From the NCBI RefSeq assembly GCF_040066175.1, contig NZ_JBEAAM010000016.1, positions 27,832 through 91,831 on the forward strand: a stretch of DNA of 64,000 nt, written 5' to 3'. Position 1 is the first letter of the stretch. Each line of letters starts with the position of its first letter. The notes beneath the pieces were generated by a model. It did no database searches, was not told where the DNA came from, and worked only from the letters and a program-made list of their open reading frames with translations. The DNA comes from Solimonas sp040066175. GTDB lineage: Bacteria > Pseudomonadota > Gammaproteobacteria > Nevskiales > Nevskiaceae. Of this stretch, positions 26,518-35,005 are shown piece after piece. Made by a program: the position numbers and the translations under genes.

Positions 26518-27813
26518 TCACCGCACCGAACCGTCGCCAAGCACGACCCACTTGAGCGTGGTCAGGCCCTCGAGGCCGACCGGACCGCGGGCGTGGAACT
26601 TGTCGGTGCTGATGCCGATCTCCGCCCCCAGACCGTACTCGTAGCCGTCGGCGAAGCGCGTCGAGGCATTGACCATCACCGAGCTGGAATCGACTTCGCG
26701 GACGAAACGGCGGATGCGGCTGTAGTTCTCGGACACGATCGCGTCGGTGTGATGCGAGCCGTAGGTCTCGATGTGTTCGATCGCGGCTTCCAGGCCATCG
26801 ACGATGCGGATCGACAGGATCGGCGCGAGATACTCGGTGCGCCAGTCTTCCTCCGTCGCCGGCCGGGCTTCGCCGATCAGCTTGCAGGTCGCCGGGCAGC
26901 CGCGCAGCTCGACGCCGGCCTCCAGGTAGATCCGGCCCAGTTCCGGCAACACGCGTTCTGCAATCGCCTTGTCAACCAGCAGCGTCTCCATCGTGTTACA
27001 GGTGCCGTAGCGCTGCGTCTTGGCGTTGACCGCGATGGCAATCGCCTTCTCGGGATCCGCCGCGCCATCGATGTACACGTGGCAGATGCCGTCGAGGTGC
27101 TTGATCACCGGCACCTTGGCCGCCTCCGCAACCGCCGCGACCAGGCCCTTGCCGCCGCGCGGAATGACCACATCGACGTACTCGGGCATCGCGACCATCT
27201 CGGTGACCGTGCGGCGATCGGTGATGTCGAGCACCTGCACGGTCTCGCGCGGCAGGCCGGCGTCGGTCAGCGCGCGTTCGATGCAGCGCGCGATCGCCAG
27301 ATTCGAGCGCAGCGCCTCGGAGCCGCCGCGCAGGATCGCCGCGTTGCCCGACTTCAGGCACAGGGCCGCAGCGTCCGCGGTCACGTTGGGCCTGGATTCG
27401 TAGATGATGCCAACCACGCCCAGCGGCACGCGCATGCGGCCGACCTGGATACCGGACGGACGCAGCTTGAGTTCGTGCAGCTCGCCGACCGGGTCGGGCA
27501 GACTGGCGATCTGCTGCACGCCGTCGGCCATCGCGGCGATGCGCGCAGGATTGAGCTCCAGACGATCGAGCATCGCCTCGTCGAGCTTGGCGCCGCGCCC
27601 ATCGCGCAGATCCGCGGCATTGGCCGCCTGGATCGCCGCCGCCTCGTCACGCAGGATCTGCGCCAGCGAGAACAGGCACGCATTCTTGATGCCGGTGTCG
27701 GCCCGCGCGATGGCGCGCGCAGCGGCGCGCGCCTTCTCGCCGCGTTCGCGCATGTAGGCGGCGATACTGTCGGTCTTGGCTTTGGGTGACTTGGCGGACG
27801 GTGCGGGGCTCAT
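26518..27813 (-). CDS. proA: Gamma-glutamyl phosphate reductase
   Basis: This 431-residue NADPH-dependent aldehyde dehydrogenase carries out the second step of proline synthesis. The catalytic cysteine is in YGTCNTMETLL, with the nucleotide-binding segment LGVVGIIYESRPNVT and C-terminal NASTRFADGYEYGLGAEIGI. An N-terminal Lys/Ala/Ser extension (SPAPSAKSPKAK) precedes the usual start. The ATG overlaps the holA stop (ATGA), so it is co-translated with holA. proB is not in the window. Confidence 0.96.
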   Translation of the reverse strand: MSPAPSAKSPKAKTDSIAAYMRERGEKARAAARAIARADTGIKNACLFSLAQILRDEAAAIQAANAADLRDGRGAKLDEAMLDRLELNPARIAAMADGVQQIASLPDPVGELHELKLRPSGIQVGRMRVPLGVVGIIYESRPNVTADAAALCLKSGNAAILRGGSEALRSNLAIARCIERALTDAGLPRETVQVLDITDRRTVTEMVAMPEYVDVVIPRGGKGLVAAVAEAAKVPVIKHLDGICHVYIDGAADPEKAIAIAVNAKTQRYGTCNTMETLLVDKAIAERVLPELGRIYLEAGVELRGCPATCKLIGEARPATEEDWRTEYLAPILSIRIVDGLEAAIEHIETYGSHHTDAIVSENYSRIRRFVREVDSSSVMVNASTRFADGYEYGLGAEIGISTDKFHARGPVGLEGLTTLKWVVLGDGSVR

Positions 27814-28829
27814 CGGATCTTGCGCTGGGCCGCGCCACTGGCGGCGAGCGACAATGTTAGCAATTCTTCCCAGGCCGCAGACTCCTGGCCGGTCTTGACC
27901 ATGCGGTCGATGCGCGCCGCCTGGCGCAGCCAGCCCATCGCCTCGCCCGGCCGGATGCGCGGCAAGGCCTTGATATAGCGAGCCTGCTGAAAGCGGCGGA
28001 TGCCGGCCGCGTCGCAGGCGGAAGAGGCGTCGCGGGTGCGCGAATAGACCAGCGACGCCTTGATCAGCTGGCGCAGCATCCACAGCAGCGCGCTGAGCAC
28101 TTCCAGCGGCGCGAATCCTTCTTCGCGCAGACGCTCCAGGCTGCGCACCGCGCCCACCGCATCAGCGTCGAGCACGCGGTCGTTCAGATCGAAAGCCTCG
28201 AAGCGTGCGCTGTCGGCGACCGCCTGAGTCAGCTGCTCGGCGGAAACGCGCTGGCCCGGGAACAGCAGTGCCAGCTTGGCAATATCCTGGGCGGCGGCGA
28301 GCAGATTGCCCTCGGTGCGCTCTGCGAGCAGCCTGAGCGCGTCAGGGTCCAGACCCAGGCCCGCAGACCGGCAGCGCGCTTCGAGACAGCCGTGCAATTC
28401 ACCGGCCTTGACCGGCCAGGCATAGACACTGACGCCGGCGCCATCGAGCGCCTTGTACCAGGCCGCCTCGCGCGCGCGGCCGTCGAGCGCGCCGCAGACC
28501 ACCAGCAGCAGCACGTCCTGCGGCGGACGTCGCGCGATCTCCTGCAGCAGTTTGCGCCCGTCGTCGTCGGGACCGGCCGCCATGCGCACCTCGACGATGC
28601 GGCGGCTGGCGAACAGCGACAGGCTCGCGCAGCTCTCCACCAGACGCTGCCACTCGAAACCGCGCTCGACGTCCAGCACCTCGCGCTCGCTGTAACCGTC
28701 CTTGCGCGCCCGGGCGCGGATCGCGTCCAGGGTCTCCTGGATCAGCAGCGGCTCCTCGCCCGCGACCAGGTACAGGGGCGCGAGACCCTTGGCGAGATGG
28801 GCGTCGATCTGGGCGGGCTTGAGCTGCAC
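27810..28829 (-). CDS. holA: DNA polymerase III delta subunit
   Basis: This 339-residue subunit of the clamp loader opens the beta clamp. The N-terminus QLKPAQIDAHLAKGLAPLYL followed by VAGEEPLLIQETLDAIR is typical for HolA, as are the degenerate AAA+ fold and the C-terminal three-helix collar region. The GTG at 28827-28829 is the start giving the family N-terminus. lptE and leuS, its usual upstream neighbours, are absent here; it is followed by proA and is divergent from coq7. Confidence 0.95.
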   Translation of the reverse strand: MQLKPAQIDAHLAKGLAPLYLVAGEEPLLIQETLDAIRARARKDGYSEREVLDVERGFEWQRLVESCASLSLFASRRIVEVRMAAGPDDDGRKLLQEIARRPPQDVLLLVVCGALDGRAREAAWYKALDGAGVSVYAWPVKAGELHGCLEARCRSAGLGLDPDALRLLAERTEGNLLAAAQDIAKLALLFPGQRVSAEQLTQAVADSARFEAFDLNDRVLDADAVGAVRSLERLREEGFAPLEVLSALLWMLRQLIKASLVYSRTRDASSACDAAGIRRFQQARYIKALPRIRPGEAMGWLRQAARIDRMVKTGQESAAWEELLTLSLAASGAAQRKIR

Positions 28830-28885
28830 GGGGTGTTCGTCGGTCGGCGGACGTGGATTCTAGCGGTGGCGATAGAATGGCGCGC

Positions 28886-29530
28886 ATGAGCCGTCACCTG
28901 TCACCGACCGATCACCTGCTATCCGCACTCGATCGCGCGCTCTCGCGACTCGTCGACCCGGCGCGTCAGGATGCGGCCCGACCCAGCCCCGCGCCCGGCG
29001 TCGCGGATCCCGCATTCGACGAACGCACGCGCGCGCATGTCGCCGGTCTGATGCGGGTCAACCACGCCGGCGAAGTCGCCGCGCAGGCGCTCTACCGGGG
29101 ACAGGCGCTGGTCGCCCGCGACGAGGCCACACGACGGAAGCTGCTCGATGCGGCGCGTGAGGAACAGGACCACCTGCGCTGGTGCGAGGCGCGCCTGCGC
29201 GAACTGGGCGACCAGCCGAGCCGGCTGCAGCCGCTCTGGTACGCGGGCTCGTTCGTCATCGGCGCGGCCGCCGGTCTGGCCGGCGATGCGTGGAGCTTCG
29301 GCTTCGTCGATGAGACCGAGCGCCAGGTGTCCGCACATCTGGGCGAGCATATCGGCCAGCTGCCGCCGGACGATCAGCGCAGCCGCGCGATTCTTGAACG
29401 GATGCGCGCGGACGAGGAGCGGCATGGCCGCGCAGCGCGCGAAGCGGGTGGACGGCCGCTACCGGAGCCGGTGCGCCAGCTGATGCGCCAGATCGCGCGC
29501 GTGATGAAGTTCAGCGCCTACCGGATCTGA
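28886..29530 (+). CDS. coq7: Coq7-type demethoxyubiquinone hydroxylase
   Basis: This 214-residue diiron membrane-associated monooxygenase hydroxylates 2-octaprenyl-3-methyl-6-methoxy-1,4-benzoquinol in aerobic ubiquinone synthesis. Ligands are visible as Glu in VNHAGEVAAQALYRGQ, the ExxH of EEQDHLRW, and the later Glu/ExxH in VDETERQ and ADEERHG. The ATG at 28886 is the start matching homologues. It supports aerobic respiration through the bc1 complex encoded earlier in the window. Confidence 0.95.
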   Translation: MSRHLSPTDHLLSALDRALSRLVDPARQDAARPSPAPGVADPAFDERTRAHVAGLMRVNHAGEVAAQALYRGQALVARDEATRRKLLDAAREEQDHLRWCEARLRELGDQPSRLQPLWYAGSFVIGAAAGLAGDAWSFGFVDETERQVSAHLGEHIGQLPPDDQRSRAILERMRADEERHGRAAREAGGRPLPEPVRQLMRQIARVMKFSAYRI

Positions 29531-29537
29531 GCGCCGG

Positions 29538-30449
29538 TCAGCGGCGCTCGTCCGGACAGGACGTGCGCTCGGTCTGCACGGTGACATGCCGCACGCGGTG
29601 ATGTGCGTGCACCCAATCCTTGATGTCGCGCACGACGCGCTCGTCATCGGCCCCTTCGGCGAGGACCGCATGCAGGGTCATCACCGAACGCTCCGGCGTC
29701 AGCATCCAGTGATGGACGTGGTGCACGCTGCGCACGCCGGCGACCTGTGCGGGCAGCGACTGCGCGAATGCCGCCGCGTCGAAGCCCTGCGGCGTGCCTT
29801 CGAGCAACACATGGGCCGACTCCCGCACCAGCCGCCCCGCACTGCGCAGGATCAGCCCGGCGACCAGCAGCGACAGCAGGGGATCGATCAGCGTCCAGCC
29901 GGTGGCCAGGATCACCAGCGACGCGACGATCGCGGCCACCGAACCGAGCAGGTCGCCAAGCACGTGCAGCAGCGCTCCGCGAACATTCATGTCGTGTGCG
30001 TGGCCGCCGCGCAAAACCGCGAAAGCCAGCAGGTTCACGACCAGCCCGGCGGTCGCGACGGCCAGCATCGTGCCGGCGATGATCTGCGGCGGCGCCAGCA
30101 GGCGCTGCACCGCCTCGAAGACGATCCAGCCGACGATCAGCAGCAGCGCGAGGCCATTGACGAAGGCGATCAGCACCGGAACGCGGTGATAGCCGTAGGA
30201 ACGGCGGGCGTCCGGCGGACGCCGAGCCTGCACCTGGGCCCACAGGGCCAGGGCCAGGGCCAGCGCGTCGGTGAGCATGTGACCGGCGTCGGCGAGCAGC
30301 GCCAGCGAGCCGGACCACAGGCCGCCGGCCACTTCGACGAGCATGAAGCCGGCGGTGAGCAGCAGCGCCAGGCGCAGGCGCCCGATGCCGTCGCCGGCGT
30401 CGTGGCGGTGGCTATGCCCGTGGGCGTGGTCGTGGGGATGGTCGTGCAC
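29538..30449 (-). CDS. Cation diffusion facilitator (zinc/cadmium exporter)
   Basis: This is a CDF-family antiporter, about 303 residues from the GTG at 30449. The N-terminus is His-rich (HDHPHDHAHGHSHRH), as in ZitB/CzcD, followed by six helices with two HxxxD metal sites (DAGHMLTD and HVLGDLLG) and a cytoplasmic C-terminal domain (VHHVHHWMLT, LHAVLAE). A TTG at 30491 in frame is possible but lies right against the hairpin at 30497-30517 and has no ribosome site. Likely substrates are Zn2+, Cd2+ or Co2+. Confidence 0.88.
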   Translation of the reverse strand: MHDHPHDHAHGHSHRHDAGDGIGRLRLALLLTAGFMLVEVAGGLWSGSLALLADAGHMLTDALALALALWAQVQARRPPDARRSYGYHRVPVLIAFVNGLALLLIVGWIVFEAVQRLLAPPQIIAGTMLAVATAGLVVNLLAFAVLRGGHAHDMNVRGALLHVLGDLLGSVAAIVASLVILATGWTLIDPLLSLLVAGLILRSAGRLVRESAHVLLEGTPQGFDAAAFAQSLPAQVAGVRSVHHVHHWMLTPERSVMTLHAVLAEGADDERVVRDIKDWVHAHHRVRHVTVQTERTSCPDERR

Positions 30450-30496
30450 GGCAGACAGGGTGAAAACGATCAGGGCGAAGCTTAGCCGCAAACGGC

Positions 30497-30517
30497 GAAG
30501 GCGGCCTGCGGCCGCCT
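30497..30517 (-). terminator. Hairpin after speD
   Basis: A perfect inverted repeat AAGGCGGCC-TGC-GGCCGCCTT lies 24-44 bases past the speD stop. No strong T-run follows, so termination is only probable. Confidence 0.45.
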
Positions 30518-30540
30518 TCCCGGATCTGCGTTCCTTACCT

Positions 30541-31353
30541 TCAGCGCGAAATGTTCATGCCGTAGAAGATCTCGCTGATCTCGTGATTGACGTTGTCGCG
30601 GATCTTCTTGGCCTCGCGCGGCGGCAGCTCGGTGACGCCTTCACCGAACAGGTAGGTATCGAGATCCAGCTCCTTCAGGCGCATCTTCGTGTGGAAGATG
30701 AACTCCTGATAGACGTTGACGTCGATCATCTGGTAGCGGTTCTTGATGTCCGCCGACAGGAAATCCTGAATCGACTCGACGTTGTGGTCGATGAAATGCT
30801 TCATGCCGCGCACGTTGCGGGTGAAGCCGCGCACGCGGTAATCCATCACGACGATGTCGGACTCGAAGGACTTGATCAGGTAGTTCAGGGCCTTGAGCGG
30901 CGAGATCTTGCCGCAGGTCGAGACGTCGATGTCGGCACGGAAGGTCGAGATGCCATTGTCCGGGTGCGTTTCCGGATAGGTGTGCACGGTGATGTGCGAC
31001 TTGTCCAGGTGCGCGACCACGGATTCCTTGTCGTTCTTCTTCTTCGGCGTCGGCAGGCCGTCGTGGTGGCCTTCCGAGATCAGCATCGTCACCGAAGCGC
31101 CCTGCGGGTCGTAGTCCTGGCGCGCGACGTTGAGGATGTTGGCGCCGATGATGCGCGCCACCTCGGTCAGGATCGCGGTCAGACGCTCCGCGTTGTAGGC
31201 CTCGTCGATGTACTCGATGTACTCCTGCTGATGCTGCTTGGAGCGCGCATAGCAGATGTCGTAGATGTTGAACGACAGCGACTTGGTCAGGTTGTTGAAG
31301 CCGAGCAGCTTCAGCCTGGGGTTATTGGTTGGCTTGGGCTTGGCCTTGGCCAA
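30541..31353 (-). CDS. speD: S-adenosylmethionine decarboxylase proenzyme
   Basis: This 270-residue class 1A enzyme makes the aminopropyl donor for spermidine. Self-cleavage at Lys118-Ser119 in HLDKSHITVHTYPE creates the pyruvoyl cofactor. The core begins LKLLGFNNLTKSLSFNIYDI as in E. coli SpeD. The start is TTG (31351-31353) with GGAG 8 bases upstream. The neighbourhood OsmC-crp-trp resembles the Pseudomonas speD-vfr-trp region. Confidence 0.96.
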   Translation of the reverse strand: MAKAKPKPTNNPRLKLLGFNNLTKSLSFNIYDICYARSKQHQQEYIEYIDEAYNAERLTAILTEVARIIGANILNVARQDYDPQGASVTMLISEGHHDGLPTPKKKNDKESVVAHLDKSHITVHTYPETHPDNGISTFRADIDVSTCGKISPLKALNYLIKSFESDIVVMDYRVRGFTRNVRGMKHFIDHNVESIQDFLSADIKNRYQMIDVNVYQEFIFHTKMRLKELDLDTYLFGEGVTELPPREAKKIRDNVNHEISEIFYGMNISR

Positions 31354-31450
31354 TGCAGTGCTCCGGTGATGACAGACAGACGCGCCGGCCGGCGCGGCCC
31401 CACAAAGTGCGGATTATGCGGCAATTCCGCGTCAAAACGATGTCACTGGC

Positions 31451-31873
31451 TTACTGGGCCGCGCGGATCTCGTAATCGTGCGTGATCGCCACACCGCCGC
31501 GGCCGAGCATGATCGAGGCCGAGCAGTACTTTTCGGCCGACAGCTCGACGGCGCGCCGGATGTGATGTTCGGCCAGATCACGGCCGACGACCACGAAGTG
31601 CATGTGGATCGCCGTGAATACCTTGGGATCGGCGTCCGCGCGCTGCGCTTCAAGCTCGACCCAGCAGTCGGCGACCTGCTGGCGCGCCTTCTTGAGGATC
31701 AGCGTCACGTCCACCGCGGAGCACGCGCCGACGCCCATCAGCAACAGTTCCATCGGCCGCGGGCCGAGATTGCGGCCACCGATCTCCGGCGGGCCATCGA
31801 CGACCAGCGCATGTCCGCTGCCACTTTCGGCGACGAAGCTGGCGTTTTCAGACCATTTGACGCGTGCTTTCAA
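31451..31873 (-). CDS. OsmC family peroxide-stress protein
   Basis: This 140-residue OsmC/Ohr-superfamily thiol peroxidase has both redox cysteines, in GVGACSAVDV and EKYCSASIML, the latter after the HHIRRAVELS helix. The TTG at 31871-31873 is chosen because GGAGAAG precedes it and homology begins KARVKW; no ATG is available. It is divergent from crp, sharing an 81-base control region. Confidence 0.9.
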   Translation of the reverse strand: MKARVKWSENASFVAESGSGHALVVDGPPEIGGRNLGPRPMELLLMGVGACSAVDVTLILKKARQQVADCWVELEAQRADADPKVFTAIHMHFVVVGRDLAEHHIRRAVELSAEKYCSASIMLGRGGVAITHDYEIRAAQ

Positions 31874-31954
31874 GATTCTTCTCCGGCCGGTTCCGCGGGC
31901 CAATGTGCTATTTTCGGGCAAAACAACGACCGTTCCAATGCGGCAGAGGATGCG

Positions 31955-32578
31955 ATGCTGATGAAATCCGCGGTGCAGGCGTTCGTGGACACGGCGCACA
32001 AGCGCAGTTTTCCGCCCAAGCACACCCTCATTCACGCCGGCGACGAACCGCAGTCGCTGTACCTCATCCTCGAAGGCTCGGTCAGCATCCTGCTCGAAGA
32101 CGACGACGGCCGCGAGATCGTACTGGCCTACCTGGGCCCCGGCGAGTTCTTCGGCGAGATGTGCCTGTTCCCCGAGCAGCAGCTGCGCACCGCGATCGTC
32201 CGCACGCGCACGCCGACGCTGCTCGCCGAGGTCGGCTATCAGGCCTTCCGCAGCTTCGCGCAGCAACACCCCGACATCATGTTCGAGCTGGCCGGCCAGC
32301 TCGCCACGCGCCTGCGCGACACCACCAGGCGCCTCGGCGACCTGACCTTCCTCGACGTGGCCGGGCGCATGGCCCACACACTGCTCGACCTCGTGCGCAA
32401 ACCCGGCGCACAGGCCCATCCGCGCGGTGTCCTGATCCGCACCTCGCGTCAGGAACTGGCGCGGCTGGTGGGCTGCTCGCGCGAGATGGCCGGCCGCGTG
32501 CTCAAGAAACTCGAAGAAGACGGCATGGTGCAGTCGCAGGGTCGCAGCATCCTGCTGCTCGGCGTCAAGGCGCCCTAG
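31955..32578 (+). CDS. crp: CRP/Vfr-type cyclic-nucleotide-responsive regulator
   Basis: This protein is about 207 residues. An N-terminal cyclic-nucleotide-binding beta roll (LILEGSVSILLE, GPGEFFGEMCLF, where Gly-Glu contacts the cyclic nucleotide ribose) is followed by the dimer helix and a C-terminal winged helix with TSRQELARLVGCSREMAGRV as recognition helix, very close to Vfr/Crp. Vfr controls type IV pili and virulence in Pseudomonas. The ATG at 31955 or 31961 may be used. It is convergent with trpC. Confidence 0.92.
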   Translation: MLMKSAVQAFVDTAHKRSFPPKHTLIHAGDEPQSLYLILEGSVSILLEDDDGREIVLAYLGPGEFFGEMCLFPEQQLRTAIVRTRTPTLLAEVGYQAFRSFAQQHPDIMFELAGQLATRLRDTTRRLGDLTFLDVAGRMAHTLLDLVRKPGAQAHPRGVLIRTSRQELARLVGCSREMAGRVLKKLEEDGMVQSQGRSILLLGVKAP

Positions 32579-32585
32579 ACGCCGG

Positions 32586-33386
32586 TCACGCGCGCACCAG
32601 CGCGCGCAAGGCGGCGCCGGGCCGCGCCTGCCGCATCAGCGATTCGCCGATCAGGAAACGCTGCACGCCGGCAGCGCGCATGCGTTCGACGTCCGCTACG
32701 GTCGCAATCCCGCTCTCGGTGACGACGTCGAGTCCGGCCGGCAGCCGCGGCAGCAGATCCAGCGTCGTTTCGAGCCGGGTCTCGAAAATCCGCAGATTGC
32801 GGTTGTTGATGCCCAGCAGCCAGCCCTCGCCCAGATCCGCGCCGAGCACCTGATCCAGCTCGGCGCCGTCGTGGATTTCGACCAGCACGTCGAGACCCCA
32901 GGCCCGGGCACAGTCGTGCAGCGCCTTGAGTCGTGCCGGCTGCAGCGCGGCGGCGATCAGCAGCACGCAGTCCGCGCCGATCGCCCGCGCCTCGATGACC
33001 TGCGCCTCGTCGATCAGGAAGTCCTTGCGGATCACCGGCAGCGCGCAGGCCGAGCGCGCCTGCACGAGGAAAGCGTTATGCCCCTGGAAGAACGCCTCGT
33101 CGGTGAGCACCGACAGGCAGGCCGCGCCGCCCTGCGCGTACTCGCGCGCCAGCCAGGCCGGATCGAAATCGGCGCGGATCAGGCCCTTGCTCGGCGATGC
33201 GCGCTTGATCTCGGCGATCACGCCGGCCTGGCCGGTCGCGACCCTGGCGCGCAGCGCCTCGATGAAACCGCGCGGCGCATCCGCGGCGCGCGCCAGGTCT
33301 TCGAGTGCGGTGCGCGAATAGCGCCGGCCGAGCAGCGCGATCTCTTCGCGCTTCTTCGCGAGGATCGTGTAGAGAATGTCGGACAT
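32586..33386 (-). CDS. trpC: Indole-3-glycerol phosphate synthase
   Basis: This 266-residue TIM-barrel enzyme of tryptophan synthesis is not fused to TrpF. Conserved elements are VIAEIKRASPSKGLI, VLTDEAFFQG, RKDFLIDEAQV, LGINNRNL and VTESGI. The ATG shares a base with the trpD stop. It is the last gene of trpEGDC. Confidence 0.97.
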   Translation of the reverse strand: MSDILYTILAKKREEIALLGRRYSRTALEDLARAADAPRGFIEALRARVATGQAGVIAEIKRASPSKGLIRADFDPAWLAREYAQGGAACLSVLTDEAFFQGHNAFLVQARSACALPVIRKDFLIDEAQVIEARAIGADCVLLIAAALQPARLKALHDCARAWGLDVLVEIHDGAELDQVLGADLGEGWLLGINNRNLRIFETRLETTLDLLPRLPAGLDVVTESGIATVADVERMRAAGVQRFLIGESLMRQARPGAALRALVRA

Positions 33387-34423
33387 CAGCCGGCCTGCCT
33401 GATCCGCTGCGTCACGGCGACGAACTCGTCGAGCTTGGCGCGCGCCCGGCCGCTGGCCAGTGCATCGCGCGCGCTTGCGATGCCCGCCTCGATACGGGGC
33501 ACGACACCGGCGACGTACAGCGCCGCGCCGGCGTTGAGCGCCACGATCTCGCGCGCGACGCCATCGCGGTTGTCCAGCGCTTCGAGCACGCGCTGCTTCG
33601 ACTCCTGTGCGTCGGCGACGCGCAGATTCTGCGATCCGGCCATGCGCAGACCGAGGTCTTCGGGATGGATCTCGTATTCGCGCAACGCGCCGTCGCGCAG
33701 CTCACCGACCAGCGTCGCGCCGCCGAGCGTGATCTCGTCCATGCCGTCCTTGCCCCAGACCACCATCGCGTTGCGCACGCCCAGGCGCTGCAGCACGCGG
33801 ATCTGGATGCCGACCAGGTCCGGATGGAACACCCCCATCAGGATGTTCGGCGCATTCGCCGGGTTGGTCAGCGGCCCGAGGATGTTGAAGATCGTGCGCA
33901 CGCCCATTTCCTTGCGCACCGGCGCCACCGCCTTCATCGCCGGGTGGTGATTGGGCGCGAACATGAAACCGATGCCGCAGGCCGCGATGCAGGCCGCGAC
34001 CTGTTCCGGCTGCAGGTCGATGACCGCGCCCAGTGCTTCGAGCACGTCGGCGCTGCCCGACTTGCTCGACACGCTGCGGTTGCCATGCTTGGCGATGCGC
34101 GCGCCGGCCGCGGCAGCGACGAAGATCGAAGCCGTCGAGATGTTGAAGCTGTGCGCGCCGTCGCCACCGGTGCCGACGATGTCGATGAAGTGGGGATGAG
34201 GGGCGACCTCGACCTTGCGCGACAGCTCGCGCATCACCTGCGCCGCCGCAGTGATCTCGCCGACCGTCTCCTTCTTCACGCGCAGCCCGGTCAGGATCGC
34301 TGCGATCATCACCTGTGAAACCTCGCCGCCCATGATCTGGCGCATCAGGCCGATCATCTCGTCGTGGAAGATCTCGCGGTGCTCGATCGTGCGCTGCAGC
34401 GCTTCGTGTGGAGTGATCGACAT
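33386..34423 (-). CDS. trpD: Anthranilate phosphoribosyltransferase
   Basis: This 345-residue enzyme transfers phosphoribose to anthranilate. The PRPP-binding GTGGDGAHSFNIST motif and KHGNRSVSSKSGSADVLEALG are present, as is the NILGPLTNPA motif. Start and stop each overlap the neighbouring trp genes by one base, showing tight coupling. Confidence 0.97.
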   Translation of the reverse strand: MSITPHEALQRTIEHREIFHDEMIGLMRQIMGGEVSQVMIAAILTGLRVKKETVGEITAAAQVMRELSRKVEVAPHPHFIDIVGTGGDGAHSFNISTASIFVAAAAGARIAKHGNRSVSSKSGSADVLEALGAVIDLQPEQVAACIAACGIGFMFAPNHHPAMKAVAPVRKEMGVRTIFNILGPLTNPANAPNILMGVFHPDLVGIQIRVLQRLGVRNAMVVWGKDGMDEITLGGATLVGELRDGALREYEIHPEDLGLRMAGSQNLRVADAQESKQRVLEALDNRDGVAREIVALNAGAALYVAGVVPRIEAGIASARDALASGRARAKLDEFVAVTQRIRQAG

Positions 34424-35004
34424 CAGTAGCTCTCCAGGAAGTTCTTCAGCAGCACGTGACCGTGTTCGGTGAGAATCGACTCGGGATGGAACTGCACGCC
34501 CTCGACCGGCAGTTCGCGATGCTTCAGGCCCATGATCTCGTCCACCGCGCCGTCCGGCAGCTGCGTCCACGCGGTGATCTCGAAGCAGTCGGGCAGCGTT
34601 TCCTTCTCGACGATCAGCGAGTGGTAGCGCGTCGCCGTGTACGGCGACGGCAGGCCGCGGAAAACGCCGTGGCCGTTGTGATGCACGAGGCTGACCTTGC
34701 CGTGCATCACCTCGCGCGCGCGCTTCACCGTGCCGCCGAAGGCCTGACCGATCGACTGGTGACCGAGGCAGACGCCGAGAATCGGAAAACGTCCCTTGAG
34801 GCGCTCGATCAGCTCCAGACAGATCCCCGCCTCGTTGGGCGTGCACGGCCCCGGCGACAGCACGATGTGACGCGGGGCGAGTGCCGCGACTTCATCGACG
34901 CTGATCTCGTCATTGCGGAACACGCGCACGTCCGCGCCCAGCTCGCCGAAGTACTGGACGAGGTTGTAGGTGAAGGAGTCGTAGTTGTCGATCATCAACA
35001 ACAT
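34423..35004 (-). CDS. trpG: Anthranilate synthase component II (glutamine amidotransferase)
   Basis: This 193-residue class I amidotransferase feeds ammonia to TrpE. The nucleophile is in GVCLGHQSIGQAFGG and the His-Glu dyad in VQFHPES. The ATG at 35004 begins LLMIDNYDSFTYNLVQYFG. The frame is open upstream inside trpE but the homologous start is clear. The trpE stop overlaps the region by one base. Confidence 0.97.
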   Translation of the reverse strand: MLLMIDNYDSFTYNLVQYFGELGADVRVFRNDEISVDEVAALAPRHIVLSPGPCTPNEAGICLELIERLKGRFPILGVCLGHQSIGQAFGGTVKRAREVMHGKVSLVHHNGHGVFRGLPSPYTATRYHSLIVEKETLPDCFEITAWTQLPDGAVDEIMGLKHRELPVEGVQFHPESILTEHGHVLLKNFLESY

Positions 35005-35005
35005 G

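Noticed and set aside
31354..31450. speD sigma-70 promoter TTGACG / CATAAT
   Set aside because: Spacing is only 11 bases, too short for sigma-70.
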